NCBI RefSeq assembly: GCF_000024725.1
Contig: NC_013960.1
Coordinates: 890,261-954,260 of the forward strand
Direction of reading: 5' to 3'
Length of the DNA stretch: 64,000 nt
Origin: Nitrosococcus halophilus Nc 4
Lineage (GTDB): Bacteria; Pseudomonadota; Gammaproteobacteria; Nitrosococcales; Nitrosococcaceae
A model generated the notes under the pieces. The model saw nothing but the letters and a program-made list of their open reading frames with translations, did not search any database and was not told the DNA's origin. Shown here piece by piece: positions 19,066 to 28,112 of this stretch. Position 1 is the first letter of the stretch, and every line of letters starts with the position of its first letter. The position numbers and the translations under genes are program-made.

Positions 19066-20621
19066 ACCCCAAACCCCACCTTCGCCAGATTTTCCCGAAT
19101 CCGAGCATCCAGCGCCTGGCCCTGCGCCATCTGCGCGGCCAGTTCTTCGGTGAGCTTAGTCATCTTCTCCTCAAACGGCACGCCGTCGTCCTCCTCGTCG
19201 GGTATGCCTACATAGCGCCCCGGCGTCAGCACGTGCTTGTGCTTGCGAACGTCCTCCAAGGTCGCAGCCTTGCAGAAGCCCTTAACGTCCTCATAACCGC
19301 CGTCCTTGTTACGCCAAGCGTGGTAGGTGTCGGCGATGCGGGCGATGTCTTCATCGGAGAAGTCCCGGTTACGCCGGGTAATCATCTGGCCCAGGTTGCG
19401 AGCATCGATGAAAAGGATTTCGTCCTCGCGGTTGCGGAAATTGTGGTTGCGCCGGTCGTGGGAGATGAACCAGAGGCAGGCGGGAATGCCCGTGTTGTAA
19501 AAGAGCTTGTCCGGCAGGGCGACGATGCAGTCCACCAGCTTGGCCTCGATAATGGCCTTGCGGATCTCCCCCTCGCCGCCGCTGTTGGAGGAGAGCGAGC
19601 CGTTGGCGAGCACCAGCCCCAGGGTGCCGTTGGGGGCAAGGTGGTAGATCATGTGCTGCATCCAGGCAAAGTTGGCGTTGCCCACGGGGGGCACGCCGAA
19701 CTGCCAGCGGGGGTCGTCGCGCAGCAGCTCGCCGGACCAATCGGAGTCGTTGAAAGGTGGGTTGGCGATGATGTACTCGGCCTTCATGTCCTTATGGGCG
19801 TCGTTGAGGAAGCTGCCTTCGCCGTTCCAGCGCACATTGGAGCCGTCGATACCGCGAATGGCCAGGTTCATACGGCAGAGGCGGTAGGTGGTTTGGTTGG
19901 ATTCCTGGCCGTAGATGGAGATGTCGTCGATGCGCCCCTGGTGGACCTCGACGAACTTCTCGGACTGGACGAACATGCCGCCGGAGCCGCAGCAGGGGTC
20001 GTAGACCCTTCCTTTGTAGGGCTCCAGCATGTTGACCAGCAGCTTGACGATGGCCGCCGGGGTGTAGAACTGGCCGCCCTTCTTGCCCTCGGCGGCGGCG
20101 AATTCGCCGAGAAAATATTCATAGACCCGGCCGAGGATGTCCCGGCTGCGGGCGGTGGCGTCGCCCAGGCCGATCTTGCCGAGCAGATCGATCAGCGCTC
20201 CCAGGCTGGCCTTGTCCAGGTTCTGGCGGGCGTACTGCTTGGGCAGCACGCCTTTCAGGGTAGGGTTCTCCTTCTCGATGGCTTCCATGGCCTCGTCCAC
20301 ATCCTTGCCGATCCCAGGCAGTTTGGCGCGAGCCTGGAGATAGGACCAGCGAGCGCCCTCGGGGACAAAGAAGACGTTTTCGGCACGGTACTCGTCGGCA
20401 TCCTCCGGGTCGGCCCCGGCGTATTCGCCCAACCCTTCGGATAATTTGGCGTGCAGCTCTTCGAAGGCATCGGAGATGTACTTGAGGAAGATCAGGCCGA
20501 GGACGACGTGCTTGTACTCGGCGGCGTCCATGTTCTTGCGCAGCCTGTCGGCGCTCTTCCAGAGGCTCTTTTGCAGGGGTTCCTCAGTTTTTTTCGGGGT
20601 TTTGTCGGCGGTCTTGGCCAT
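19062..20621 (-). CDS. hsdM: Type I restriction M subunit, N6-adenine methyltransferase (HsdM)
   Basis: Methylates adenines in the recognition site to protect host DNA. It has the N-terminal helical domain ([23 protein letters not shown]), SAM-binding motif DPCCGSGGM, and the catalytic NPPF motif. The chosen start is the ATG at 20621 ([11 protein letters not shown]), which gives 519 residues; an in-frame extension to 20681 lacks family character. The gene looks more GC-rich than its neighbours, with long open frames on the opposite strand, in keeping with transfer. It overlaps hsdS by 4 bases. Confidence 0.96.
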   Translation of the reverse strand: MAKTADKTPKKTEEPLQKSLWKSADRLRKNMDAAEYKHVVLGLIFLKYISDAFEELHAKLSEGLGEYAGADPEDADEYRAENVFFVPEGARWSYLQARAKLPGIGKDVDEAMEAIEKENPTLKGVLPKQYARQNLDKASLGALIDLLGKIGLGDATARSRDILGRVYEYFLGEFAAAEGKKGGQFYTPAAIVKLLVNMLEPYKGRVYDPCCGSGGMFVQSEKFVEVHQGRIDDISIYGQESNQTTYRLCRMNLAIRGIDGSNVRWNGEGSFLNDAHKDMKAEYIIANPPFNDSDWSGELLRDDPRWQFGVPPVGNANFAWMQHMIYHLAPNGTLGLVLANGSLSSNSGGEGEIRKAIIEAKLVDCIVALPDKLFYNTGIPACLWFISHDRRNHNFRNREDEILFIDARNLGQMITRRNRDFSDEDIARIADTYHAWRNKDGGYEDVKGFCKAATLEDVRKHKHVLTPGRYVGIPDEEDDGVPFEEKMTKLTEELAAQMAQGQALDARIRENLAKVGFGV

Positions 20622-20649
20622 GGGTCGATGATTCCTTCTTAATTTCCGC

Positions 20650-20826
20650 TCAGCGGGACGTGGGTTTCTTATCCAGGGCAACGCCGTGGCGACCGCAATA
20701 ATCGCGGATCATCACCTCGATCATGTTCGCCAGGCTGCGCCGCTCCTGTTCGGCAACGGTTCGCAGCCCCTCCTTGACGGCCGGATGGATACGGACGGTC
20801 AAGGTCATGGATTTGGTTTTTGTCAT
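20650..20826 (-). CDS. Small ribbon-helix-helix-type DNA-binding protein
   Basis: A 58-residue protein that starts at the ATG at 20826 ([20 protein letters not shown]). The short strand MTLTVRIH followed by helix-turn-helix [28 protein letters not shown] (in parts) is the classical RHH/Arc-MetJ pattern with a basic face. It ends 28 bases before hsdM and is the first gene of the restriction operon. I infer it could autoregulate the operon or be an orphan antitoxin. No RNase/RelE-type partner lies next to it. Confidence 0.8.
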   Translation of the reverse strand: MTKTKSMTLTVRIHPAVKEGLRTVAEQERRSLANMIEVMIRDYCGRHGVALDKKPTSR

Positions 20827-20896
20827 CAGATGTCCCACCTTCAGAGTAGCTTTCGAATGTACTGCGGATATACTACACTGGATACACTGGACGCTT

Positions 20897-21007
20897 TTGG
20901 ATGAGAACGGCTTTGAGCAACACGGAGAAGCAGCACGAAGAGGCTGGGATGAGTGCCGAAAAAACAACCCTTCAAAACTTTCGCTGAATTCCCGCCTGCG
21001 CGGGAAT
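20897..21007 (+). repeat. Dispersed repeat, copy A, with palindrome
   Basis: The stretch TTTTGGATGAGAACGG ... GCACGAAG ... GCTGGGAT ... AACCCTTCAAAACTTTCGCTG resembles, in the same order, the minus-strand sequence at about 34117-34250 inside pilX. It ends in a perfect palindrome ATTCCCGC-CTGC-GCGGGAAT (20988-21007), a type common as a genomic repeat. It lies upstream of the hsd operon and next to the end of sfsA, so it marks the island's outer edge. Confidence 0.6.
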
Positions 21008-21062
21008 AACATGCCTTTGTTCGGAGGAAGGCAGCAGGCAATGGGCCTGGGTCTGCCGGCCA

Positions 21063-21767
21063 CTATAATCGTATGGGTAACGGTTGGATGACCTGAATGC
21101 CCTGGGGGGAGACCCGGCAGGCGTAGGCGAGCATTTCCACTCCTTGTTCAACCGCGGAACGAAGTTTGGCGCCATAGGTGGGATCGATGTCATCGGCGGG
21201 GGTAAAGTATTGGCAATCCTCCCGTTGTACAAGGTAAAACATGACCGCGCGCTGGTGGGGAAGGCGGACGGTGGCGATCAGGTCATCCAAGTGCTTAGCG
21301 CCACGGGTGGTGACGGCATCGGGGAAGCAAGCCGCCGGTCCCTCCCTGAGGGTGACGCTTTTGACTTCCACGTAGCAGCATCGCTGGGTAGTAGGGTCTT
21401 CCAAGAGGAGATCAATCCGGGAATTTTGGCTGTAGCGGACTTCCTGGCGGACTTTCCCATAGCCTAAGAGGCGAGCTATGGAGCCTGCGGTAATGGCTTC
21501 TTTTGCCAAAGCATTGGCGCGGCCCGTATGCACCCCCACCAAACTGGTGTGAGCATTTACCAACTCCAAAGTGTAGGCTAGCTTGCGCCGGGGATTGGTG
21601 GACTGGGAAACATAGACCCCAAGGCCCGGTTCGACTAATCCCCGCATGGAGCCTGTATTGGGGCAGTGGGCGGTGATCTGTTCGCCGCTGTTAAGTTCCA
21701 CTTCAGCAAAAAACCGCTGATAGCGCCGGCACAATATCCCGGGAAGTAATTTCTGGTCAAAATTCAT
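21063..21767 (-). CDS. sfsA: DNA/RNA nuclease-fold protein SfsA
   Basis: Sugar fermentation stimulation protein family; its real activity is unclear, though the fold is PD-(D/E)xK-like with an N-terminal OB domain. Visible marks are CPNTGSMRGL, SRIDLLL and the VEVKSVTL strand (nuclease-type E-x-K), and a DAVTTRGAKHLDDL segment. The start at ATG 21767 (MNFDQKLLPG) gives 234 residues, the usual length; an upstream in-frame extension is unlikely. It is core-genome, just outside the ssrA island. Confidence 0.95.
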   Translation of the reverse strand: MNFDQKLLPGILCRRYQRFFAEVELNSGEQITAHCPNTGSMRGLVEPGLGVYVSQSTNPRRKLAYTLELVNAHTSLVGVHTGRANALAKEAITAGSIARLLGYGKVRQEVRYSQNSRIDLLLEDPTTQRCCYVEVKSVTLREGPAACFPDAVTTRGAKHLDDLIATVRLPHQRAVMFYLVQREDCQYFTPADDIDPTYGAKLRSAVEQGVEMLAYACRVSPQGIQVIQPLPIRL

Positions 21768-21792
21768 GGGGTAGGTAACAGTTAGCTGTAAT

Positions 21793-21945
21793 CTATGAAA
21801 ACCTGCCAAAATTTAATTTTTTCTCATGGTGCTCAAGGAAAAAGATGAACGCTTCCCTAACCATTGCTGTAAGCGTCCACCCTTGCGATATGGCTTTGAG
21901 CCAGTTTATGAGTTCTTCAGGATTACAAATGCTTGTGCGCTTCAT
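21793..21945 (-). CDS. Small possible RHH-type protein divergent from tnpB remnant
   Basis: A 50-codon frame from ATG 21945 (MKRTSICNPEELINWLKAIS and onward, ending NFGRFS). Its strand-then-helix layout, with RTSICNPEELINWLK and LTAMVREAFIFFLEHHE, resembles short ribbon-helix-helix proteins. It is divergent from the decayed tnpB (gap 57 bases), a usual place for a small regulator or passenger in IS605-type elements. Codon content is plausible but it could be chance; no homologue is known to me. Confidence 0.4.
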   Translation of the reverse strand: MKRTSICNPEELINWLKAISQGWTLTAMVREAFIFFLEHHEKKLNFGRFS

Positions 21946-22002
21946 TTTGTTTTATGATAGGCGTATAAACTGATTATTTTTGACGGACATTATCTTACCA
22001 AG

Positions 22003-22815
22003 ATGCTCCTAGCGCACAAGATTGAGTTAAGGCCCACCGTGAGCCAGGCCACGTACTTAGATAAGGCGTGCGGGTCTAAGCGCCATTGCTATAATAAATT
22101 GCTGGAGCGAAAATAAATGGAGCCAATCGTCTGCCTATCAGCACTATATCCAGGTTATCCGGCCCGAACACCCTTGGTATGAGGAAATTTCAAGCCGAGT
22201 GACGCGCAACGCCATTGATGACCTAGAGCATGCCTTCAAGCACTTTTTTAGTCGGGTGAAGAAGGGAGAGAAGCCCGGTTTTCCTAGTTTCAAGAAAAAG
22301 GACGTGAATGATAGTTTTGCCCTACGTGAGCGGACTAAATTTGAGGTCAGGGGCCGCAAGCTGAGAATCGAAAAGCTGAGCACTCTTATCCCAATGCGCC
22401 AGCGGTTGCGCTTTGAGGGAACGCCTAAGCAAGTGACTATCAGCAAGCGAGCGGGAAAATACTTCGCCTCTATTTTGGTGGACACTGAGCACTACAAAGA
22501 CTATAGCCAAAAGAGAGCACCTTCTGTGGGCGTTGATTTCGGTATTCAATCACTGGCCGTGACCTCGGACGGTGAGGTTATTCCAGCCAATCATAGGTTT
22601 TTCCCTCCAGCAAGATGTGCTCAGGTTGCGGCCAAATTCATGACATCACGCTGGCAGATAGAGCGTTGGCGTGTGATTGCGGATTGACCATAGACCGCGA
22701 TCTCAATGCCGCGATCAATTTAAATCAGTACCGTCGGGACACGCTCAAGCCAGACGTTAAACGCACACCAGAGTCGAGTAAGACCGCTCTAGCGGCGTCG
22801 GTGTTGACGGTGTGA
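22003..22815 (+). pseudogene. Decayed TnpB (IS200/IS605 family, OMEGA-type RuvC nuclease)
   Basis: The N-terminal frame (HKIELRPTVSQATYLDKACG, from ATG 22003) stops at TAA near 22115. A second frame continues (VTRNAIDDLEHAFKHFFSRV to VGVDFGIQSLAVTSDGEV), holding RuvC-I with its Asp. A third frame then gives the zinc finger CSGCGQ and CDCG and the RuvC-III DRDLNAAIN. The stretch that should hold RuvC-II Glu, between about 22600 and 22615, is missing. So there are at least two frame changes and an internal deletion. No tnpA is seen. TnpB is normally guided by an RNA encoded at its 3' end. Confidence 0.88.
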
Positions 22816-22870
22816 ATAAGGCTAGGTTTTCAGCGATTATCCTAGGCTTTTATGAGCGGAAAATAAGCCT

Positions 22871-23368
22871 TCAGCGGTGAACTTGCGCGGCCTCTATAAA
22901 CTGCTGGATTAAGTCAGCGGTGTAATCCTGGAGATAATGTAGCTCTATGCTTCTCAGGAAGCCGGTGCGGCTTGTGGACCAGGTCGTCACCGGGATAAAG
23001 TGGCCTTGGGGACCGGCTAATTGGATTTTTTGGATCAGCTTGACTGTGATGGCGTAGGGGTAACCCGAATAGGCCCGTACTAGGTTCAGGTCTACTTGCA
23101 GCAAGGCGGCGGTAGGGGAATCTCGCGTTGCTTCAACCGGCGCTAGATTAAATCCCGCCGCTTGTAATTGTTGCGTCACCTGCTCGGTCAGTGTTGCTTT
23201 CTTTAAGCCATAACGCTGATAGTCTCGGTGAATCCCGCTAATTTCCAGGCCGAGGCTCTGTATCCCACGGGGAGGGGTAGGTAAGCTTAAAACCTCGGCA
23301 TTAATGTTATCGAGGTTGATGGTCACCAGGAGCAGGACCAGAAGCCATGACAAAGGTTGTGGGGACAT
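22871..23368 (-). CDS. Exported protein of unknown function
   Basis: A 165-residue protein with an N-terminal signal peptide (LSWLLVLLLVTINLDNINA, predicted cleavage after about residue 25). No lipobox. The mature part has the pattern of a small periplasmic domain: GIQSLGLEISGIHRDYQ, LLQVDLNLVRAYSGYPYAITV, and a final helix TADLIQQFIEAAQ. I do not recognise the family. It is divergent from ileS; the 169 bases between them hold both promoters. Confidence 0.75.
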   Translation of the reverse strand: MSPQPLSWLLVLLLVTINLDNINAEVLSLPTPPRGIQSLGLEISGIHRDYQRYGLKKATLTEQVTQQLQAAGFNLAPVEATRDSPTAALLQVDLNLVRAYSGYPYAITVKLIQKIQLAGPQGHFIPVTTWSTSRTGFLRSIELHYLQDYTADLIQQFIEAAQVHR

Positions 23369-23537
23369 GATAAGGGTATTCTAGGGTTTGTCTAAGGGAT
23401 GATTCTGGTTGCAGTCCATTACTATTTTGGAGGGAATAAGCAGGATCGGGTTCCCATCTCATGGGCGAGGCGTGATAACGCCGGTATAATCAGTTAAAAA
23501 CTATCTCCAGTAAAAAATGAATGGTTAGAGATTAAAC

Positions 23538-26360
23538 GTGGCGAAATACAAAGAGACTCTCAATCTCCCCAAGACCGCTTTTCCCATGAAGGCCAATCTA
23601 GCCAAGCGCGAACCCGATCTTCTCAAGCGCTGGCAAGAAATGGATCTTTACGGGAAATTGCGGGAAGCAGCACGGGATCGACCCCGCTTTATCCTCCATG
23701 ACGGTCCTCCCTACGCCAATGGCGCTATTCATATTGGCCATGCCGTCAATAAAATATTGAAAGACATTATCGTCAAATCCAAGTCCTTGAGTGGATTTGA
23801 TGCCCCCTATGTGCCTGGTTGGGATTGCCATGGTCTGCCTATTGAGTTGAACGTGGAGAAAAAGGTCGGTAAACCGGGGCGGAAAATCGATGCGGCAGGT
23901 TTCCGCCAAGCCTGTCGGGATTATGCCCGGGAGCAGGTCAATACCCAGCGTCAGGACTTCGAGCGTTTAGGGGTGTTGGGGGATTGGCCCCATCCCTATC
24001 TCACCATGAATTACCGGTTTGAGGCGGATATTATCCGCGCTTTAGGGAAAATTATTGAGAAAGGACATCTCCATAAGGGGGTAAAACCGGTCCACTGGTG
24101 CGTGGATTGTGGTTCCGCCTTGGCGGAGGCGGAAGTCGAGTATCAAGAGAAAACTTCACCGGCGATTGATGTCCGTTTCCCAGTGGCGGAGGAGGCGGAG
24201 TTACTTGCCCGCTGCGAAGTGGAAAGCCCCGGTGCCGGCCCCATGAGTGTGGTGATTTGGACCACCACCCCCTGGACGCTACCGGCCAATCAGGCCGTCG
24301 CCTTACACCCCGCTTTGAAATATGTTTTGGTGGAGTGCGACGCCGGTCAGGGCCAGGAACGTTTGCTTCTGGCTGAAGGGTTATACCGGGAGGTACTGGC
24401 CCGCTATGGCGTGGAGTCCTCGGTAGTTTTGGCCACTTGCCAGGGGGATGATCTGGAAGGGTTGAAATTGCAACATCCGTTTTATGAGCGGACGGTACCA
24501 GTTATCCTGGGGGAACATGTCAATTTGGAAGCGGGTACGGGAGCCGTTCATACGGCGCCCGGCCATGGCCAGGACGATTATGTGGTGGGCAGCCGTTACC
24601 GATTGCCCGTAGACAATCCAGTGGGAGGAGATGGCCGCTTTTTGCCCGAGACTCCCTTGTTTGCGGGTGAACCGGTATTTAAAGCCAACGAGCATATTAT
24701 TCAGGTCCTCAAGGAGCGAGGGGCCCTGCTCTGTGAGCAGCGCCTTCAGCACAGCTATCCCCATTGTTGGCGCCATAAAACCCCTATCATTTTTCGGGCA
24801 ACGCCCCAGTGGTTCATCAGTATGGATCGGCAAGGTCTGCGTGGCGCGGCCCTTGAAGAAATCAAAAAAACCCGTTGGCTCCCCGGCTGGGGACAGCAAC
24901 GGATTGAGGGCATGGTGGAAAACCGGCCAGACTGGTGTATTTCCCGCCAACGGGCTTGGGGAACCCCCATCCCTTTGTTTGTTCATTGCCAAAGCGGTGA
25001 GTTGCACCCCGAGACCCCTCGGCTCATAGAAGAAGTGGCTCGGCGGGTAGAAGAGAAGGGGGTGGATGCCTGGTTTGAGCTGGAGCCGAGCGAGCTGCTG
25101 GGCAGCAAGGCCCCGGAGTATGAGAAGGTCGGCGATACCCTGGATGTTTGGTTTGATTCCGGGGTGACTCATGCCTGTGTTCTGGCGACAAGAGAGGAGC
25201 TAGGCGTGCCGGCGGATCTCTACCTGGAGGGCTCGGATCAGCACCGGGGCTGGTTCCAATCCTCCCTGTTGACCTCGGTGGCGATGCGGGGTACGGCGCC
25301 TTACCGGACGGTGTTGACCCACGGTTTTACCGTGGATGCCGAGGGCCGGAAGATGTCGAAGTCCCGGGGTAATGTGGTGGTTCCGCAACAGGTGATGGGA
25401 AGTCTGGGCGCGGACATCCTTCGCCTGTGGGTAGCGGCTACCGACTATCGGGGCGAGATGAGCGTCTCGGATGAAATCTTAAAGCGCATTGCCGATTCTT
25501 ATCGCCGCATGCGCAATACCGCCCGTTATCTGTTGGCTAACTTGAATGGCTTTGACCCCGCCGCCCATGGGGTGCCGGTGGAAAATATGCTGGCCCTGGA
25601 CCGCTGGGCCATGGATCGGGCCTTCTTGCTCCAAGAGGAGATTCTCCAGGCTTACGAGGATTATAACTTCCATCTTATCTATCAACGGGTACACAATTTT
25701 TGTGCCGTAGATTTGGGGGCGATTTATCTCGATATCATCAAAGATCGCCAATATACGACCCAAGCGGACAGCCGCGCCCGGCGTTCGGCCCAGACCGCCA
25801 TGTACCATATTGCCGAGGCCCTGGTGCGCTGGGTCGCTCCGGTATTGAGTTTTACCGCCGATGAGATTTGGCATCATCTTCCCGGTGAGCGGGGCGAATC
25901 GGTGTTTCTGACCACCTGGTATCAAGGGCTGCCCCCCTTGGAAGAGGAGGCGCCCTTGGGTCGTACTTTTTGGGATGTGGTGTTGGCCGTGCGGGAAGCC
26001 ATTGCCAAGGAGTTGGAGCGGGTCCGGGTGGAAGGGCGGATTGGTTCTTCCCTGGACGCGGAAGTGGACCTTTATGCCGAAGAGGCCTTATACCACACCC
26101 TCATGGAGATTGGCGATGAACTCCGTTTCGTATTAATTACTTCCTATGCCCGTGTGCATCCGGCCCAAAAACGCCCCTCTGATGCCCTAGAGACTGAAAT
26201 GCCGGGCTTGTGGACGGTGGTGACTCCGTCCAGTTATCCCAAGTGCATACGTTGTTGGCATCACCGCGAGGATGTAGGAAGCCATGGGAATCACCCTGAA
26301 TTGTGCGGCCGTTGTGTGGAGAACATCGAGGGTGTGGGGGAACAGCGGGTTTTTGCTTAG
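23538..26360 (+). CDS. ileS: Isoleucyl-tRNA synthetase
   Basis: Charges tRNA-Ile with isoleucine and edits misactivated valine. The class I motifs are present: HIGH at residues 65-68 and KMSKS in [13 protein letters not shown]1 editing insert with [10 protein letters not shown] lies between, and the C-terminal zinc module (CIRC...CGRC) is complete. The 940-residue length is standard. It starts with GTG at 23538 after a purine-rich stretch. It stands upstream of lspA, but a Uma2 gene has come between them. Confidence 0.98.
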   Translation: MAKYKETLNLPKTAFPMKANLAKREPDLLKRWQEMDLYGKLREAARDRPRFILHDGPPYANGAIHIGHAVNKILKDIIVKSKSLSGFDAPYVPGWDCHGLPIELNVEKKVGKPGRKIDAAGFRQACRDYAREQVNTQRQDFERLGVLGDWPHPYLTMNYRFEADIIRALGKIIEKGHLHKGVKPVHWCVDCGSALAEAEVEYQEKTSPAIDVRFPVAEEAELLARCEVESPGAGPMSVVIWTTTPWTLPANQAVALHPALKYVLVECDAGQGQERLLLAEGLYREVLARYGVESSVVLATCQGDDLEGLKLQHPFYERTVPVILGEHVNLEAGTGAVHTAPGHGQDDYVVGSRYRLPVDNPVGGDGRFLPETPLFAGEPVFKANEHIIQVLKERGALLCEQRLQHSYPHCWRHKTPIIFRATPQWFISMDRQGLRGAALEEIKKTRWLPGWGQQRIEGMVENRPDWCISRQRAWGTPIPLFVHCQSGELHPETPRLIEEVARRVEEKGVDAWFELEPSELLGSKAPEYEKVGDTLDVWFDSGVTHACVLATREELGVPADLYLEGSDQHRGWFQSSLLTSVAMRGTAPYRTVLTHGFTVDAEGRKMSKSRGNVVVPQQVMGSLGADILRLWVAATDYRGEMSVSDEILKRIADSYRRMRNTARYLLANLNGFDPAAHGVPVENMLALDRWAMDRAFLLQEEILQAYEDYNFHLIYQRVHNFCAVDLGAIYLDIIKDRQYTTQADSRARRSAQTAMYHIAEALVRWVAPVLSFTADEIWHHLPGERGESVFLTTWYQGLPPLEEEAPLGRTFWDVVLAVREAIAKELERVRVEGRIGSSLDAEVDLYAEEALYHTLMEIGDELRFVLITSYARVHPAQKRPSDALETEMPGLWTVVTPSSYPKCIRCWHHREDVGSHGNHPELCGRCVENIEGVGEQRVFA

Positions 26361-26368
26361 TATTTTTT

Positions 26369-26400
26369 GCCGGATACGCGACGCTTAATCCGGCCTACGG
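26369..26400. repeat. REP-like palindrome after ileS
   Basis: GCCGGAT (26369) and ATCCGGC (26388-26394) form a 7-bp stem around ACGCGACGCTTA, followed by CTACGG. This strongly resembles the palindromic units (REP/BIME) known in enterobacteria. It follows a T-run just after the ileS stop. It may act in transcript stability. Confidence 0.6.
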
Positions 26401-26534
26401 GCTATTTGTTAGCGCCGCCTAGAAGGCCTTGAGGCCGTTTCCAGCAAGGTCATTGCCCGAAACAGATGGGTTAGCCTCCATTAATTTGCTAAATTCTCCC
26501 CATTTAAAACACGACCTAGCCGGGGGATCAGACA

Positions 26535-26999
26535 ATGCGGTGGTCAGAGGTACTACAAGATAAGTCCCTGCGGGAGCTGCCCTATAAAATTGAATTGAAT
26601 GAATACGGGAAAATTGTGATGACTCCGGCCTCCAATAGGCACGGCTATTTGCAGAGTAAAATTAGTTATATGCTCCGGCAAAACGTACCAGATGGGGAAG
26701 TGATTAGCGAGTGTGCTATTGATACGGAGAAAGGGGTCAAAGTGGCGGATGTGGCTTGGTGTTCGGATAAGTTTATGACTGCCCATGGGTTTGAGACGCC
26801 TTATAGTGAGGCCCCTGAAGTGTGTGTGGAAATATTATCCCCCAGCAATAGTCATCAGGAGATGAAGGATAAAATGGCCCTCTATTTTCAACGGGGAGCG
26901 AAGGAAGTCTGGCTGGTCAGTGAGAGGGGAGAAGTCCGCTATTTCGATTCTCAGGGTGAGCGCGAGCGCTCACTTTTGGATTTCCGGATAATCTTATAA
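26535..26999 (+). CDS. Uma2-family (DUF820) putative endonuclease
   Basis: A 154-residue protein of the Uma2/DUF820 group, whose fold is PD-(D/E)xK-like. Marks visible are VKVADVAWCSD, EVCVEILSPSNSHQEMKDKMALYFQRGAKEVWLV (in parts), and a C-terminal VRYFDSQG strand. Function is unknown; members are abundant in cyanobacteria and scattered in proteobacteria. It sits in the usually tight ileS-lspA gap and has its own purine-rich leader, so it looks like an acquired gene. Confidence 0.88.
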   Translation: MRWSEVLQDKSLRELPYKIELNEYGKIVMTPASNRHGYLQSKISYMLRQNVPDGEVISECAIDTEKGVKVADVAWCSDKFMTAHGFETPYSEAPEVCVEILSPSNSHQEMKDKMALYFQRGAKEVWLVSERGEVRYFDSQGERERSLLDFRIIL

Positions 27000-27006
27000 G
27001 TTTATA

Positions 27007-27483
27007 ATGGGTAAATTGATGCTGAAATGGTTGTGGCTCTCCATGTTGATAATCCTGCTGGATCAAGGGACCAAATATCTGGCGGAACATCAATTACAGC
27101 TCTATGAGCCGGTTCCGGTATTACCTTTTTTTAATTTTACTTTGGCTTACAATACCGGCGCGGCTTTTAGTTTTCTTGCCGATGCCGGTGGCTGGCAGCG
27201 GTGGTTCTTTGTGGGGCTGGCGCTCACTGTGAGCATAGGGTTGGTTTTTTGGCTGTACCGGCTAGGGTCAAACGCCCTGTGGGAAGCGGTGGCTGTAGCG
27301 CTGATTCTTGGCGGAGCTTTAGGTAATGTGATTGACCGGCTCTGGCATGGTCATGTTATTGATTTTATCGATTTATATTATCAAGGTTGGCACTGGCCCG
27401 CCTTTAATATTGCCGATTCTGCCATTACCGTGGGCGCCGCGCTGCTCATTATACAAAGCGTATTTGGCAAGCCAGCCCCCTGA
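27007..27483 (+). CDS. lspA: Lipoprotein signal peptidase LspA
   Basis: An inner-membrane aspartic protease that removes signal peptides from prolipoproteins such as BamE. It has four predicted membrane helices. Conserved boxes are LDQGTKYL near residue 18, FNFTLAYNTGAAFSFL, GNVIDRLWHGHVIDFIDL with one catalytic Asp, and FNIADSAI with the other. The length of 158 residues is usual. It starts 7 bases after the Uma2 stop. Confidence 0.97.
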   Translation: MGKLMLKWLWLSMLIILLDQGTKYLAEHQLQLYEPVPVLPFFNFTLAYNTGAAFSFLADAGGWQRWFFVGLALTVSIGLVFWLYRLGSNALWEAVAVALILGGALGNVIDRLWHGHVIDFIDLYYQGWHWPAFNIADSAITVGAALLIIQSVFGKPAP

Positions 27484-27543
27484 GGTAAAGCAGGTTACTC
27501 AATCTCGTGAGTGATGTGGGTGGATTAAGATTTAGACCTTTTG

Positions 27544-27580
27544 ATTTCTCTGTGCTCTTCGTGTCTTTGTGGTGATCTCA
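27544..27580 (-). repeat. Half copy of the CCACAAAGACACGAAG-type repeat
   Basis: The stretch CTGTGCTCTTCGTGTCTTTG followed by TGGTGAT reads, on the minus strand, as ATCACCACAAAGACACGAAG and so on. The same word occurs as an inverted pair at 59815-59915. Such A/C-rich words recur in many genomes as interspersed repeats of unknown function. Confidence 0.55.
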
Positions 27581-27600
27581 TGGATTATCCGGGCTAAATC

Positions 27601-28098
27601 CTAGCCCTTTTTCCAATCATCTTCGCCAGTCCCAATTGTGCCATTATTGTTTTCATCCCATCTCCGGACGCCGGTACTGGTCAGTTCCAGGAAGCCATTG
27701 CCTGCCTGGGCGTTTTTGGGAGTTGCCCGTAAGGTGTAAGTCGTCGCATTAGTAGGATTTACAATGGTCAAGTCGTAGAACTTGTCCGCCCCATCGAGAG
27801 GTGCCTCGGTGGCGAAGATGGCGGGAGTCCCCGTATCGCCTCCCCCGCTGGCGGCACCCTCATAGGTATTGTTTTCCGTGAAATGGCGCTCCATGGCGGC
27901 GGCAAAAGCTATCAATGCCCCTTGGGCATCGCCTCGTCGGCTTTTTCGCATGCTTTCCTGATAACTAGGAAAGGCGACACTGGCCAGGATAGCGACGATT
28001 GCGACCACGATCATGACCTCTATTAAAGTAAAGCCCCGTTGTTTTCGTCGCGGTTCAATAGTCTTCTCTTGACTGTCTATTTTCATGTGGCTTCCCAT
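27601..28098 (-). CDS. pilE: Type IV pilin-like protein PilE (minor pilin)
   Basis: A prepilin of 165 residues with the type IV leader: a basic stretch ending in RG, then FTLIEVMIVVAIVAILASVAFPSYQ with the conserved Glu at +5. The globular part contains EGAASGGG-like turns and ends in DDWKKG. It is last in the minor pilin operon (fimT-pilV-pilW-pilX-pilW'-pilY1-pilE), the position and N-terminus of PilE. A second ATG four codons in could also be used. Confidence 0.9.
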   Translation of the reverse strand: MGSHMKIDSQEKTIEPRRKQRGFTLIEVMIVVAIVAILASVAFPSYQESMRKSRRGDAQGALIAFAAAMERHFTENNTYEGAASGGGDTGTPAIFATEAPLDGADKFYDLTIVNPTNATTYTLRATPKNAQAGNGFLELTSTGVRRWDENNNGTIGTGEDDWKKG

Positions 28099-28112
28099 GT
28101 CTTACAGAATTT

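Noticed and set aside
19233-20444. Long plus-strand frame of 403 codons opposite hsdM
   Set aside because: It is the antisense shadow of the GC-rich hsdM gene, whose methyltransferase motifs are certain; the frame has a Gly/Ala/Val/Asp-rich composition with no domain.
24381-25172. Minus-strand frame of 263 codons inside ileS
   Set aside because: Antisense to the IleS editing and catalytic domains, no start signal or domain.
27700-27720. GCCTGCCTG word inside pilE as a further copy of the GCAGG motif
   Set aside because: Only 9 bases, within a conserved coding region and with no hairpin partner; best taken as chance.
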